This document shows, in pieces, positions 36,124 to 45,879 of a stretch of DNA of 64,000 bases. How positions within the stretch are numbered: the first letter of the stretch is position 1; every line of letters begins with the position of its first letter. The translations under genes were made by a program, and so were the position numbers. The notes beneath the pieces are model-generated. The model saw only the letters and a list, made by a program, of their open reading frames with translations, was not told the origin of the DNA and ran no database searches. Origin of the DNA: an uncultured Muribaculaceae bacterium (GTDB lineage Bacteria > Bacteroidota > Bacteroidia > Bacteroidales > Muribaculaceae); contig CAJTWL010000006.1 of assembly GCA_910579845.1 (NCBI GenBank), positions 46,842 to 110,841 of the forward strand, written 5' to 3'.

Positions 36124-39100
36124 TTAGAATGTGGCTATAAGACCCACTGTATAACTTACAGGACGGGGATAAGTTGAATTGTCGATACCTCCCATAATCT
36201 CCGGATCGATACCTTTGTATTTTGTAATCACAAACGGATTCTGAACGGCCCCATAAAGGCGGAGACGCAGATTGTTGTTGAGCAGATTGTTCCAGGTATA
36301 CCCCAAAGTGATGTTGTCGCAACGTACAAATCCCGCGTTACGCAGATAATAGTCGGAACGGTATTGCTCATTGTTGAAGTATACAGGATTGTCTATCAGA
36401 TTCATCAGACGGCTGTTCACTGAAACATTGTTGAAGAATGTACGTTTTGCCAATACATTATTGTATACATAATTTCCGATGTTGGCACGAAGTGAGAATG
36501 ACAGGTCAAATCCCTTATAAGAGAATGAGTTGTTCCATGTCATAGTCACCTTGGGATCCGGGCTGTGTTTGATCACGCGGTCATCATCGTTGATTACGCC
36601 GTCACCGTTCTGGTCAACGTAGCATCCTTCGATCGGGTTGCCCTCCTGGTCATAAACCTGCTCCCAGAGCCAGAAAGAGCTTGCCGGATGCCCCACGGCA
36701 TGCACCTGACCCTGAAGACCGGTTGAACCGATGCCGCCGAGCTGAACAAGCTCACCTTGTACAAGTTTCGTGATCTTGTTTTTGTTCCATGCTATATTGT
36801 AGCTTGTGTTCCAAGAGAAATCTTCAGTGTCGATTACGCGGGCACCGATAGTTGCCTCAACACCTATGTTGCGGAGAGAGCCGATATTCTGTATAATCTG
36901 GTTTGTTGTCATTGCGCCCGGAGGGAATGTAACACTTGCGAGAAGATCTTTGGAGTTACGCAAATACCAGTCAAGGGCAACGGTCAGACGGTTGTTCCAC
37001 CATCCCATGTCAACCCCTACGTTCCATGTGGTGGTTGTTTCCCACTTCAGGTTCTTGTTGTAAGCCGCAGGATAGTAGGTTGTCATGTACTGACCGTAAA
37101 GACCGTTGTACATATTGGGGTAATAGGAACCGCTGTAGAAAGTCGAGGCGGTGTAGGTCGGCATATAATCAAAGTATCCGCCCACAGCCTGTTGACCGGT
37201 CTGACCCCATCCGAGACGGAGTTTGAACTCGTTCATGTGCTCAGCGGCTTTTTCCATAAACGGCATATTGTTGAGCTTCCATCCGAGAGCCACGGAGGGG
37301 AAGAGTGCCCATCGGTTCTCTTTGGAGAATCGTGAAGTTCCGTCGTCACGGAGAGTGAATGTCAGGAGATATGTGTCTTTGAAAGAATAGTTCAGACGAC
37401 CGAAGAAGGAAACCAGTATCAGACGACCTGAATCCCATCTGTTGTCAGGATTTGTGTTAAACTCGCTGTAGTTATAGGGTAATCCTATGTTCGCTTCAGT
37501 CGAGGGGTTAACTATCAGGGATGGAACTGTCACTCCGGGAAGCTTTTTGATGTCATCCCCGCTCGGCATATAGAAACCGGCTGTTGTGAATCTTTCCTGC
37601 TTATTGCCGTGGGCATCGAAACGCTGGTATGAGTAACCTGCCATCACATCGAGATTCGATTCTATGGACTCGAATTCTTTCTTGTAGTTCAGGTAGAAAT
37701 CGAGCAGAGTGTTACGACGGAGCTCATAGCTGTTGGTGTAATAACCGGCACCGTTCTTGGCATATGAGTTCCACGCTGTCGGACTGTTCTGTGCGAGAAG
37801 GATTGTGTTCGTAGACTTGCTTACATCGTAACCGAGATTCAGGTTTACATGAAGGTCAGGAAGGAAATGCAGAGCATAATCGAGCTGCAGGTTACCGTTT
37901 GAACGGTAGATGTCAGCTGTGTTGTCTTTGTCTGTAGCCTGAGCCAGCGGATTGATTGTACCTTGGTCGTTCCAGTTCATGCCGGAAAGGTTGGAGCTGA
38001 ATCCATTATAGTAATAGGGGAACAATGCGCCTTCCTGAGTCTTGTAGGCATCGTACATATATACGGGGCGTGTCGGGTCGGCATCGATAGCGTTGCCCGT
38101 GCAGCCTTCATCTGTGAAACGGTTGCGCAGATAATAACCCTTTACGTTGGCATATACCTTGAGTTTGCCGTCGAAAAATTCAGGGGTCAGGTTGAAACCG
38201 GCAGTGACACGCTGCATCTGTGAATCCTTGAGGATACCGTTGTTCATCGTGTATGACGCCGCCACGCGATAGGGGAGGAATCCCGCCTTGCCTCCTACAG
38301 ACAGATTGTAATCGTGCGACACTGAAGTGCGGAGCACCTCCTTCTGCCAGTCGGTGTCGGTGTCCTCGGGAGCTGTCCCGTTCATGTAAAGCATGCCGGC
38401 TTGTTCGGAACTTGGTCCGAAATGTTTTGTAAGTAGATCGCGGAACTCGGGACCCGAGAGAACGTCCCAGGTCTTGCGGGCATGGTTCACAGTCACGTTT
38501 GCAGAGAAGTTGACCTGCGGCCGACCGCTTTTACCTTTCTTGGTAGTGATGATGATGACGCCGTTTGATGCACGCGAACCGTAAATGGCTGTTGCGGAAG
38601 CATCCTTGAGGATAGTCATTGATTCGATGTTGTCCGGAGAGATCATGGCAAGCGGGTTGGCCATACCGTTCACACCGTCGTTGCTCAAAGGCACACCGTC
38701 AAGCACGATCAGAGGGTCGTTGGATGCGTTGAGAGATGCGCCGCCACGGATGCGGATTGTGGCTCCCCCTTCGGGGCTGCCGCCGCTGGATGTCACTACG
38801 ACACCCGGGCTTGCTCCGGTAAGCAGATCCTGTGCGGAAGTGGAGATGTTGGCATCGACCTCGTCCGGATTGATCACAGCCACAGATCCTGTAGCATCGG
38901 ATTTCTTTACTGAACCGTAACCGATCACCACCGTTTCCTGAAGCATCTGTGCGTTGCTCTTCATTACAATATTGAGGTGTTTCTGACCATTGACAGGGAC
39001 TTCCATAGGATCGTAACCCACGTAGCTTACAACGAGTGTGGCTGTGGGAGCGACGTTGATGGAGAAATTGCCCTCTATGTCAGCGGATGTGCCGTTGGTG

Positions 39101-39264
39101 GTGCCTTTTTCCATAATCGTAGCACCGATCAGGTCTTCGCCTTGCTCATCAGCCACATGTCCGGTGACAGTGATCTTCTGAGCCAGCGAAGGAAGTGCGA
39201 GAGTCAACAGCATTGCCATTGTCACCCAAAACTTCCTTTTCAGCTGAAAACAATTGTTCTTCAT
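36124..39264 (-). CDS. SusC-like TonB-dependent outer-membrane transporter
   Basis: A 1046-residue SusC/RagA protein. Signal peptide 1-29 (ALPSLAQ), a CarboxypepD_reg-like domain (about 30-105), a plug with the family motifs DEVDANI, RIRGGASLNASNDPLIVLDG and GSRASNGVI (about 110-260), then the TonB-dependent beta-barrel to the C-terminal aromatic residue Phe. It lacks the extra STN domain, so it is a plain importer, unlike the other SusC in the window. First gene of the susCDEF operon. Confidence 0.93.
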   Translation of the reverse strand: MKNNCFQLKRKFWVTMAMLLTLALPSLAQKITVTGHVADEQGEDLIGATIMEKGTTNGTSADIEGNFSINVAPTATLVVSYVGYDPMEVPVNGQKHLNIVMKSNAQMLQETVVIGYGSVKKSDATGSVAVINPDEVDANISTSAQDLLTGASPGVVVTSSGGSPEGGATIRIRGGASLNASNDPLIVLDGVPLSNDGVNGMANPLAMISPDNIESMTILKDASATAIYGSRASNGVIIITTKKGKSGRPQVNFSANVTVNHARKTWDVLSGPEFRDLLTKHFGPSSEQAGMLYMNGTAPEDTDTDWQKEVLRTSVSHDYNLSVGGKAGFLPYRVAASYTMNNGILKDSQMQRVTAGFNLTPEFFDGKLKVYANVKGYYLRNRFTDEGCTGNAIDADPTRPVYMYDAYKTQEGALFPYYYNGFSSNLSGMNWNDQGTINPLAQATDKDNTADIYRSNGNLQLDYALHFLPDLHVNLNLGYDVSKSTNTILLAQNSPTAWNSYAKNGAGYYTNSYELRRNTLLDFYLNYKKEFESIESNLDVMAGYSYQRFDAHGNKQERFTTAGFYMPSGDDIKKLPGVTVPSLIVNPSTEANIGLPYNYSEFNTNPDNRWDSGRLILVSFFGRLNYSFKDTYLLTFTLRDDGTSRFSKENRWALFPSVALGWKLNNMPFMEKAAEHMNEFKLRLGWGQTGQQAVGGYFDYMPTYTASTFYSGSYYPNMYNGLYGQYMTTYYPAAYNKNLKWETTTTWNVGVDMGWWNNRLTVALDWYLRNSKDLLASVTFPPGAMTTNQIIQNIGSLRNIGVEATIGARVIDTEDFSWNTSYNIAWNKNKITKLVQGELVQLGGIGSTGLQGQVHAVGHPASSFWLWEQVYDQEGNPIEGCYVDQNGDGVINDDDRVIKHSPDPKVTMTWNNSFSYKGFDLSFSLRANIGNYVYNNVLAKRTFFNNVSVNSRLMNLIDNPVYFNNEQYRSDYYLRNAGFVRCDNITLGYTWNNLLNNNLRLRLYGAVQNPFVITKYKGIDPEIMGGIDNSTYPRPVSYTVGLIATF

Positions 39265-39563
39265 GTAAGAATGAGTTTAGTTTGATATTGAGTTAATTTA
39301 GATAATTTCCAATTATAGCGTTATAACAAATCTTTGTGTTTTTTTGGATATTTTAAGGTCTCTAATGTGTTTTTTTAGATTATTGTCAGTTAACTGATTG
39401 ATACAGTGGCTTTATACATTGTTACTTTTTTCATGGTATCAGTTTGTGAAAATAGTTTTTCAGGTATGTTTGCGCATCAAGTATTACGGTGCGTCACGCC
39501 TTACTCCGTAATATATTAAGCAAATTTAGGATTTTAGGCGAGAGAGTAATTATGGATTTATTG

Positions 39564-39593
39564 AATTAACAGTGTTAATTAACATAATTAACA
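39564..39593. promoter_or_regulatory. AATTAACA repeat cluster, candidate operator
   Basis: AATTAACA occurs at 39564-39571, 39577-39584 and 39586-39593. The first also forms a perfect 7-bp inverted repeat with GTTAATT (39574-39580) around AGT. It lies between two divergent operons, about 60 bases upstream of the GT2 promoter. Regulator unknown. Confidence 0.4.
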
Positions 39594-39649
39594 TTTGAAA
39601 GTATCGGGAACGGTTCGGGAAACGATAAAAAGAGGGTGGATGTCCCTTT

Positions 39650-39680
39650 TTTGCCTACTCGGAAAAAAGTAGTAATTTTG
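39650..39680 (+). promoter_or_regulatory. Perfect Bacteroidetes promoter for the GT2 gene
   Basis: TTTG (39650-39653), exactly 19 bases, then TAATTTTG (39673-39680): an exact match to TTTG-N19-TAnnTTTG. Transcription would start near 39686, giving a leader of about 32 bases. The region from 39684 to 39709 can fold into a hairpin (AGAGTGT with ACACTCT) just before the start codon. Confidence 0.75.
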
Positions 39681-39718
39681 TTAGAGTGTGTTTAAATTCA
39701 AACACTCTCTTAACTGAG

Positions 39719-40675
39719 ATGGAAAAGCGAGTTGAAAGTGAGCGTAATAGCTGTATCAAAGGTGAGACTTCAGATATGTCCTGCCCGATGGTAAGCGTTG
39801 TTATGGTCGCATATAACAGCGAACGCTATATCGATGAGGCCATATGTGGAGTTGTAGGGCAGAAATGCGGATTCGGTGTGCAGCTTGTGATATGTGATGA
39901 CGCTTCCACCGACGGCACTGCGGAAACGGTTGGAAAGTGGGCAGCCCGTTATCCTGGAATAATTGATTATCATAGGAATCCGAGAAATCTCGGTGTGCAG
40001 GGTAATTATCTCGAGGCTTTCAGACATTGCAGGGGGAAATATATCACGATGTGTGATGCCGATGATTATTGGTGTGACAGTTCCAAACTGCGCCGTCAGG
40101 TGGAATATATGGAGAGCCACCCGTCATGTTCGCTTTGTTACCACCGGGTGATAAATTATTATGAGGCAAACGGAGAGATGAGCCTTAGCAACGGAGGGGG
40201 GGCTGTGGAGGAATCCGCAACGGGTCTTGCATCACGCAACACTGTAACGAATCTTAGCGTGATGTATCGGGCATCGCTGGTAGATCTTACATCATTACCA
40301 TCCTGGATTGCTGATATAAGACTGATAGACTATGCCATGCATATGCTTTTTGCATCGCAGGGAGAAGTGCATTATATAAACAGACCGATGGGTGTATACC
40401 GACATCTGCCTGCCGCGATATGGAGCGAGGCGGAAGCGGGACGCAGAATTGAAATGGCGGTTGCGGTGCGTCGTAAACTGATAGACTTTTTTTCCGACCG
40501 TCCGGAACTTAGAGATCCTCTTGAGAGATCGTGTATGAATATGATTGCCAATTATGAACGGTCCAAAAGTAAGGGGGCACCGCGTCGACCTGTTCTGAGC
40601 CGTATACGTGGATTTGTGTCAAGGATAATTCCAAGACCAAAAGCCGCCGGTGGAAGGAGACTGGGATATAAGTAA
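39719..40675 (+). CDS. Family 2 glycosyltransferase
   Basis: A 318-residue GT-A fold enzyme: VSVVMVAYNSERYIDEAI near 25-42, nucleotide-binding DD at 60-61, and DADDYW at 113-118 with the metal-binding DxD. The C-terminus is basic. It would add a sugar to a growing lipid-linked glycan at the inner face of the membrane. I chose ATG 39719 over one at 39686, because the promoter would start transcription at about 39686. First gene of a three-gene cluster with a flippase and a membrane transferase. Confidence 0.88.
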   Translation: MEKRVESERNSCIKGETSDMSCPMVSVVMVAYNSERYIDEAICGVVGQKCGFGVQLVICDDASTDGTAETVGKWAARYPGIIDYHRNPRNLGVQGNYLEAFRHCRGKYITMCDADDYWCDSSKLRRQVEYMESHPSCSLCYHRVINYYEANGEMSLSNGGGAVEESATGLASRNTVTNLSVMYRASLVDLTSLPSWIADIRLIDYAMHMLFASQGEVHYINRPMGVYRHLPAAIWSEAEAGRRIEMAVAVRRKLIDFFSDRPELRDPLERSCMNMIANYERSKSKGAPRRPVLSRIRGFVSRIIPRPKAAGGRRLGYK

Positions 40676-40682
40676 CTTATAA

Positions 40683-42125
40683 ATGAGTGAGTTAAAGGAT
40701 AAGACGGCTAAGGGACTCCTTTGGGGAGGTCTGGGTAACGGTGTGATGCAGCTGCTCAATCTCCTCTTCGGCATTTTTTTGTCCCGTATGCTTTCTCCCG
40801 GCGACTATGGAGTTGTCGGCGCCCTGACCATCTTCTCTGCGCTTGCCGGTATCCTGTCCGAAAGCGGTTTTATTCTTGCGATCGTAAACAGAAAGGAAGT
40901 AACTGAAATATACTATAACTCAGTGTTCTGGTTTAATGTTGCTATGAGTATGACGATATATGCGGTGCTCTGGTTTTGCGCTCCGTTGATAGCCGGGTTC
41001 TACAGACAGCCGGAGATGGTTGGTCTTTCCCGGTTTATTTTTACAGGTTTTGTGTTTTCGGCACTTGCGTCTACTCCTACCGCATACTTTTTCCGCAGTC
41101 TGAATGTGGAGATACGCAGCAAGATACAGATCACCGCACTCGCTGTTTCGGGGATTGCGGGGGTGTACTGTGCATTTGTCGGACTCGGCTATTGGGCAAT
41201 AGCAGTGCAGACAGTATTGTATACAGCTGTAAATTCCTCATTGCTCTGGATAACTTGTCCGTTGCGGCCCCGGTTTCAATTCAGCCTGACAGTCTTAAAG
41301 CAAATGCTGCCGTTCAGCATAAAACAGTTGACAGTATCAGTGTTTACCCAGTTTAACAATAATATTTTCTCCGTGCTGTTGGGTCGGTTCTATGGAATGC
41401 GTCCGACCGGTTTCTACACACAGGGAAACAAATGGACATCTATGGGTACGGGAATACTTACGGGAATGCTTACCGGGGTCGGGCAACCTGTGCTGAGACA
41501 GACTGTCGATGATCCGGAACGGCTCCGGAGAGTGTTCCGCAGGCTGCTCCGGTTCACGGCTCTTCTTTCATTTCCCGCAATGTTCGGTCTGGCACTCGTC
41601 TCGCGTGAGGTCATAGTGCTTCTTATTACAGACAAATGGCTTGACAGTGTGCGTGTAATGCAGATACTATGTATAGGAGGCGCTTTTCTTCCGATTGCTA
41701 CCTTATACGGCAATCTGTTCAACAGTATCGGTCGTCCGGGGGTGTATATGTGGAATGTCATTGCCCTCGGTCTTACGCAGACACTGTTTCTCTGCATAAC
41801 CTATAATCTGGGGCTTCAGACAATGCTTCTTTTTTATGCTTCGGTGAATGTCGCGTGGACTTTTGTCTGGCAGTTCTTTGCAAGACGATATGCCGGATTG
41901 CGCTTCAGAGAAGCTTTCACCGACATATTGCCGTATCTCATCATGTCGGCAGCTGTAATGGTTGTCACAGGAATAATTACTGCCGGAATAGGGAATTCCG
42001 TATTGCTGCTGGCTGTGAGGATAATCCTGGTTGTATCGTTCTACTCATTATCCATAAGATTGATGCGTCCGGAGGAATTTGAAGAGGCAGTTAATTTTAT
42101 ATGGCGCCGTAAAAATGAAAGCTAA
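40683..42125 (+). CDS. Polysaccharide flippase (MOP/Wzx-like)
   Basis: A 480-residue inner-membrane protein with 12-14 hydrophobic helices and the family features KGLLWGGLGNGVMQLLNLLF near the N-terminus and a central SIKQLTVSVFTQFNNNIFSV block. It is of the lipopolysaccharide-biosynthesis/Wzx family, which flips lipid-linked glycans to the periplasm. It starts 7 bases after the GT2 stop. Its end overlaps the next gene by 11 bases. Confidence 0.85.
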   Translation: MSELKDKTAKGLLWGGLGNGVMQLLNLLFGIFLSRMLSPGDYGVVGALTIFSALAGILSESGFILAIVNRKEVTEIYYNSVFWFNVAMSMTIYAVLWFCAPLIAGFYRQPEMVGLSRFIFTGFVFSALASTPTAYFFRSLNVEIRSKIQITALAVSGIAGVYCAFVGLGYWAIAVQTVLYTAVNSSLLWITCPLRPRFQFSLTVLKQMLPFSIKQLTVSVFTQFNNNIFSVLLGRFYGMRPTGFYTQGNKWTSMGTGILTGMLTGVGQPVLRQTVDDPERLRRVFRRLLRFTALLSFPAMFGLALVSREVIVLLITDKWLDSVRVMQILCIGGAFLPIATLYGNLFNSIGRPGVYMWNVIALGLTQTLFLCITYNLGLQTMLLFYASVNVAWTFVWQFFARRYAGLRFREAFTDILPYLIMSAAVMVVTGIITAGIGNSVLLLAVRIILVVSFYSLSIRLMRPEEFEEAVNFIWRRKNES

Positions 42126-44232
42126 GAATCTATTTCCGTATAAATCGGTTATTTCTCCGTTGCTGGCGGTTTTCGTGAACATTCTGCTGGTATTTGTGGT
42201 CTACAGTGTTGCCCGTGTGGAATTTTTGTTTGAAAATTTCGATGTTTTCAGACAGAGTGTTTCCGACGGCAGACTTCCACAACTTTTGGCGGCGGGACTC
42301 AGATTCGACACACCCGGAATATTCTACACTAATATACTTTATATATTTCTGATGCTTGTTCCATTGCATCTGAAAGAGTGTCGGGGATGGTACAGGATCT
42401 GCAAATGGGTTTTCATTATAGTGAATTCGATGATGCTGGTGATAAATCTTGCGGATTCCGTCTATTTCCAATATACCATGCGCCGTACGAGCTGGGGTGT
42501 GTTCAGTGAGTTCGGAAATGAGATGAATCTTGGCAAGATAGTATGGGTAGAACTATGGAGTCACTGGTATCTTGTTCTGCTTGCTGTGGCGCTTATATAC
42601 GGAATGTGGAAACTTTATGTCTCTCCTGCAATGGATATAAGATACCAGAATCTGACGCGTTATTATATACTTGCGGTTCTCAGTCTGGTATTTGCGGCAG
42701 TGGTAACGGTGACGGGCATAAGGGGTGGACTTTTAAATCACTGGTACAATTACATTCTGGCATTCCCTATTGCATATATCGCATGGAGACTCCTGCACCG
42801 GAGCAAAGGCTCGACTGCCCGCAGGATCGGTATGATATGCGGCGTCGCAGCTGTTATGCTGCTTGTCACAGCGCCCATAGGCGGCTGGCGGCATCGGGAT
42901 ATCCGGCCGATAGCCATATCGAATGCCAACGCATATACCCGGCATCCTTCAGAGACTGCTCTTGTTCTCAACACTCCTTTTACAATGATCCGGTCCATCG
43001 GAAATACCCCCTTTGCAAATCCGGGTTACTATTCCGATGAGACGGAACTTGAGAGTATCTATACTCCGATAATACATCCTGACGGGAAAACGGAACCCAA
43101 TCGCAAGAATCTCTGTGTCATAATTATTGAAAGTTTCGGAAAGGAGTACATAGGAGCAATGAACAGGGATATATTGGGTGAGGAATATAAGGGATATACA
43201 CCGTTTACCGATTCTCTCCTTACGAAAAGCGCCTGGTGGCGTCATTCTTTCGACAACGGGCAGAAGAGTATCGACGGTATGCCGAGTATACTTGCCGGTA
43301 TTCCGTCGTTTGTGCGTCCGTTTGTACTCACTCCGCAGGCTGTGAACAGGATAAAGGGTATCCCCGCACTATTGGGGGAGATGGGTTACTCAAGTGCCTT
43401 TTTTCATGGTGCCCGTACCGGCAGCATGGGTTTCGACGGATTTGCCCGTTCTGTAGGTTTCGGAAATTATTACGGCAGGGAGGATTTCAGCAAGGATCCA
43501 CGTTTCGGAGGTGACGAGGATTTCGACGGATACTGGGCCATATGGGACGAGCCTTTCATGAAATGGTATGCCTTGAAGATGACTGAGATGACGCAGCCGT
43601 TCATGACAGCGATATTCACGGCATCCAACCATCATCCCTTTCAGATTCCGGAACAGTATGCGGGGAAATTTCCCGAGGGTACAATGAATATACATCCGAC
43701 GGTCGGATACACGGACAATGCGCTCCGCGAGTTTTTTGCCGAAGCAAAGCGCCAGCCTTGGTACAAGAACACAATATTTGTGATAACCAATGACCACACC
43801 AACATGCGTGAGCATGAAGAGTATAAAAGTGACATAGGAATATTCTATGGTCCTGTTGTAATTTTCGATCCTTCTGGTGGAATTCCGGCAGGCGAGCGCG
43901 AGGGTATAGCACAGCAGACTGATATAATGCCGACTATGGTCAATTATCTCGGTTACGGCAAGGATTATGTGGCGTTCGGATGTGACCTGTTCTCCACGCC
44001 GCAGGACAAGACATGGGCAGTCAGTTGTCTGAACGGTGTCTACCAGTATGTAGAGGGAAACCGCATACTGCAGTTTGACGGCACGAAGACCGTGGGACTT
44101 TACAACATCGATGACCACAGAATGCGTCACAATCTCCTCGGCAAAGAGGATCCGTCAGCTATGGTGTCACGTCTCAAAGCCATTATCCAGCAATACATGA
44201 ACCGAATGCTTGACGACCGTCTGGCTCTTTAG
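42115..44232 (+). CDS. LTA-synthase-like membrane sulfatase-fold transferase
   Basis: A 705-residue protein with about five N-terminal helices (about 10-190) and a periplasmic alkaline-phosphatase/sulfatase-fold domain. Visible motifs: VIIIESFGKEY near 335-345 (metal-binding Glu), NGQKSIDGMPS near 381-391 with the probable Ser/Thr nucleophile at 385, and ITNDHTNMREHEE near 556-568. In Gram-positives, LtaS moves phosphoglycerol; in Bacteroidetes the substrate is unknown and may be phosphoglycerol or phosphoethanolamine on surface glycans. I chose ATG 42115 over 42079, because the later start overlaps the flippase stop by only 11 bases. Confidence 0.82.
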   Translation: MKAKNLFPYKSVISPLLAVFVNILLVFVVYSVARVEFLFENFDVFRQSVSDGRLPQLLAAGLRFDTPGIFYTNILYIFLMLVPLHLKECRGWYRICKWVFIIVNSMMLVINLADSVYFQYTMRRTSWGVFSEFGNEMNLGKIVWVELWSHWYLVLLAVALIYGMWKLYVSPAMDIRYQNLTRYYILAVLSLVFAAVVTVTGIRGGLLNHWYNYILAFPIAYIAWRLLHRSKGSTARRIGMICGVAAVMLLVTAPIGGWRHRDIRPIAISNANAYTRHPSETALVLNTPFTMIRSIGNTPFANPGYYSDETELESIYTPIIHPDGKTEPNRKNLCVIIIESFGKEYIGAMNRDILGEEYKGYTPFTDSLLTKSAWWRHSFDNGQKSIDGMPSILAGIPSFVRPFVLTPQAVNRIKGIPALLGEMGYSSAFFHGARTGSMGFDGFARSVGFGNYYGREDFSKDPRFGGDEDFDGYWAIWDEPFMKWYALKMTEMTQPFMTAIFTASNHHPFQIPEQYAGKFPEGTMNIHPTVGYTDNALREFFAEAKRQPWYKNTIFVITNDHTNMREHEEYKSDIGIFYGPVVIFDPSGGIPAGEREGIAQQTDIMPTMVNYLGYGKDYVAFGCDLFSTPQDKTWAVSCLNGVYQYVEGNRILQFDGTKTVGLYNIDDHRMRHNLLGKEDPSAMVSRLKAIIQQYMNRMLDDRLAL

Positions 44233-44259
44233 AAATTGTCTAAATTTAGGGACACATAC

Positions 44260-45222
44260 CTATTTTGCATAGGTGAGTCTGATTCCGTATACCTTCTCCA
44301 ACGCATCTATGGCGAGGGGAAGATTCTTTATCGGAAGTGTGCCGTTGAAATATAGACCGTCGAGGCTGTCCTGTCTGAGATTGTCGGGCAAAGAGGCGAT
44401 TCTTAATCTCACATTGTAATGGTGTTCAAGGAATGACAGCACTTCCGGCAGCGGTTCATTGTCAAAACGGATTTCACCGCTATACCATGAGCTTATGTTG
44501 TTGGTGGTGCGGGGGGTGGTTACACGGAACTCTCCTGTTGCCGTGTAATATTCGATCAGCTGACCGGGCAGGACATTTATATTTCTTTTTGACAGGCGGG
44601 AATACATCTCGACGTTTCCCTCGATCAGATAGAGTGTCGATTTATCGCTCCTTGGGTTTGAAGACAGATTGAATTCCGTACCACGGACTGTTATGACAAG
44701 TTCGCCTGTCTTTATGGTGAAAGGATTCTTCGGATCGTGTGCTATCTTGAAATAACCCTCGCCTTCAAACGTTATCTCGCGGTTGCTTTTTTTAAATACC
44801 ACGGGAAAATAAGTAAGGTCTGAATTCTGGTTGAGTTTGATCTGCGAGCTGTCAGGAAGCGCCACTGTGGCAGTCTCATTTTCTGCAGTTGTGAAATTGA
44901 GAGGAGTGTCCACGACATTGCTCTCGAAATCCAGGTATGCGATCCCCATGACCGCAAGCATGCACACGCATGCGGCGACGCTGATAGAGATAATCTTTGT
45001 CTTGAACTTACGTTTCAGTCTTATGCTTGAATGTACGTTCTCAAGAATACGGAATCTGGTTTCATTGTCGGGACATATTTCCGGCGTGTCCATGTCAAAC
45101 CAGTCCTCCCGGATTGAAGATACCAGAATCTTTCGGGATGTCCCGTTTGTTTCCTTCCTGAGTCTGTACAACTCGTCGGGTGATATGTCGTCTTGTCTAA
45201 ATTTCTTTATAAGGTTGTGCAT
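44260..45222 (-). CDS. FecR-family anti-sigma factor
   Basis: A 320-residue regulator: cytoplasmic N-terminal part that binds sigma, one transmembrane helix (about 77-98), periplasmic FecR domain (about 110-215) and a C-terminal DUF4974/STN-interacting domain (about 248-318). In this family the anti-sigma holds the ECF sigma until a STN-containing SusC/TonB transporter signals ligand. It lies 39 bases after the sigma gene; the matching STN transporter is 0.9 kb away on the other strand. Confidence 0.92.
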   Translation of the reverse strand: MHNLIKKFRQDDISPDELYRLRKETNGTSRKILVSSIREDWFDMDTPEICPDNETRFRILENVHSSIRLKRKFKTKIISISVAACVCMLAVMGIAYLDFESNVVDTPLNFTTAENETATVALPDSSQIKLNQNSDLTYFPVVFKKSNREITFEGEGYFKIAHDPKNPFTIKTGELVITVRGTEFNLSSNPRSDKSTLYLIEGNVEMYSRLSKRNINVLPGQLIEYYTATGEFRVTTPRTTNNISSWYSGEIRFDNEPLPEVLSFLEHHYNVRLRIASLPDNLRQDSLDGLYFNGTLPIKNLPLAIDALEKVYGIRLTYAK

Positions 45223-45261
45223 ACTGATAGTTTTAATAATTTGTTTTTCAGTGATTCATCC

Positions 45262-45879
45262 TCACCATTCGCATAATGGGGCTATTAGTCCGGAAAGTTC
45301 TTGAATGTATGGTATTAGTAGGAGGATCAGGGAGAAATGGTCGTATTTGCGGAGGATCTCCTTCAGATGCCTTATGCCAGATACAAGTCTGTTTTTGACG
45401 GTCTGCTCACTCAGACCGAGATGATGGGCTATCTCCTGATTTTTCATCATCCGGAATCTGCTGAGCATTATCACCTCCCGTTCGGGACGAGGAAGCTCTA
45501 TGAAGGATTTGTTCAGGATTTTCAGAAAATCCTTATATTCCATTGAAGAAGACTTGACTGCACCCGGACTATGGGTGTACATGACATAGTCCTCATAGAT
45601 TTTCGAGTTCACCGCTTCTCGGTATGCCGATATAAGCTGGTTTTTGGCAATCCGGAAGAGGAATGGGTTAAGTGAATTGTCCGATCGGATATTCCGACGG
45701 TGTTCCCACAGCTTGAGAAACACTTCCTGAGTGATGTCGGATGCTTTTTGCGGAGATTTGGAAATCTGCAGGCAATATGACCAGACTTTTGAGAAGTATA
45801 TATCATACAGCGAGTTGAAAGCCATTATAGAGCCTCCTTTTAAATCGTGTATAAGTTTCGCTTCTTCCTTCTCTTCCAT
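45262..45879 (-). CDS. ECF-type RNA polymerase sigma-70 factor
   Basis: A 205-residue Bacteroidetes-type ECF sigma: region 2 about 20-85 (FNSLYDIYFSKVWSYCLQI, DITQEVFLKLWEHR) and region 4 about 130-180 (LSEQTVKNRLVSGIRHLKE). I chose ATG 45879 (MEEKEEAKL); the frame could run up to 45975, but the added stretch is hydrophobic and unlike any sigma. A -7-like box (TATTTTTG on the minus strand, 45935-45942) lies about 55 bases upstream. Paired with FecR, and the probable activator of the SusC/SusD genes opposite. Confidence 0.92.
   Translation of the reverse strand: MEEKEEAKLIHDLKGGSIMAFNSLYDIYFSKVWSYCLQISKSPQKASDITQEVFLKLWEHRRNIRSDNSLNPFLFRIAKNQLISAYREAVNSKIYEDYVMYTHSPGAVKSSSMEYKDFLKILNKSFIELPRPEREVIMLSRFRMMKNQEIAHHLGLSEQTVKNRLVSGIRHLKEILRKYDHFSLILLLIPYIQELSGLIAPLCEW

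Larger units (their letters stand above)
39265..39718. other. Divergent region between susCDEF and the surface-glycan cluster
   Basis: A 454-bp AT-rich gap with no gene seen. It holds a recurrent-motif copy next to susC (39293-39310), a set of AATTAACA repeats (39564-39593) and a perfect consensus promoter for the GT2 gene (39650-39680). I found no convincing minus-strand promoter for susC. Confidence 0.55.
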
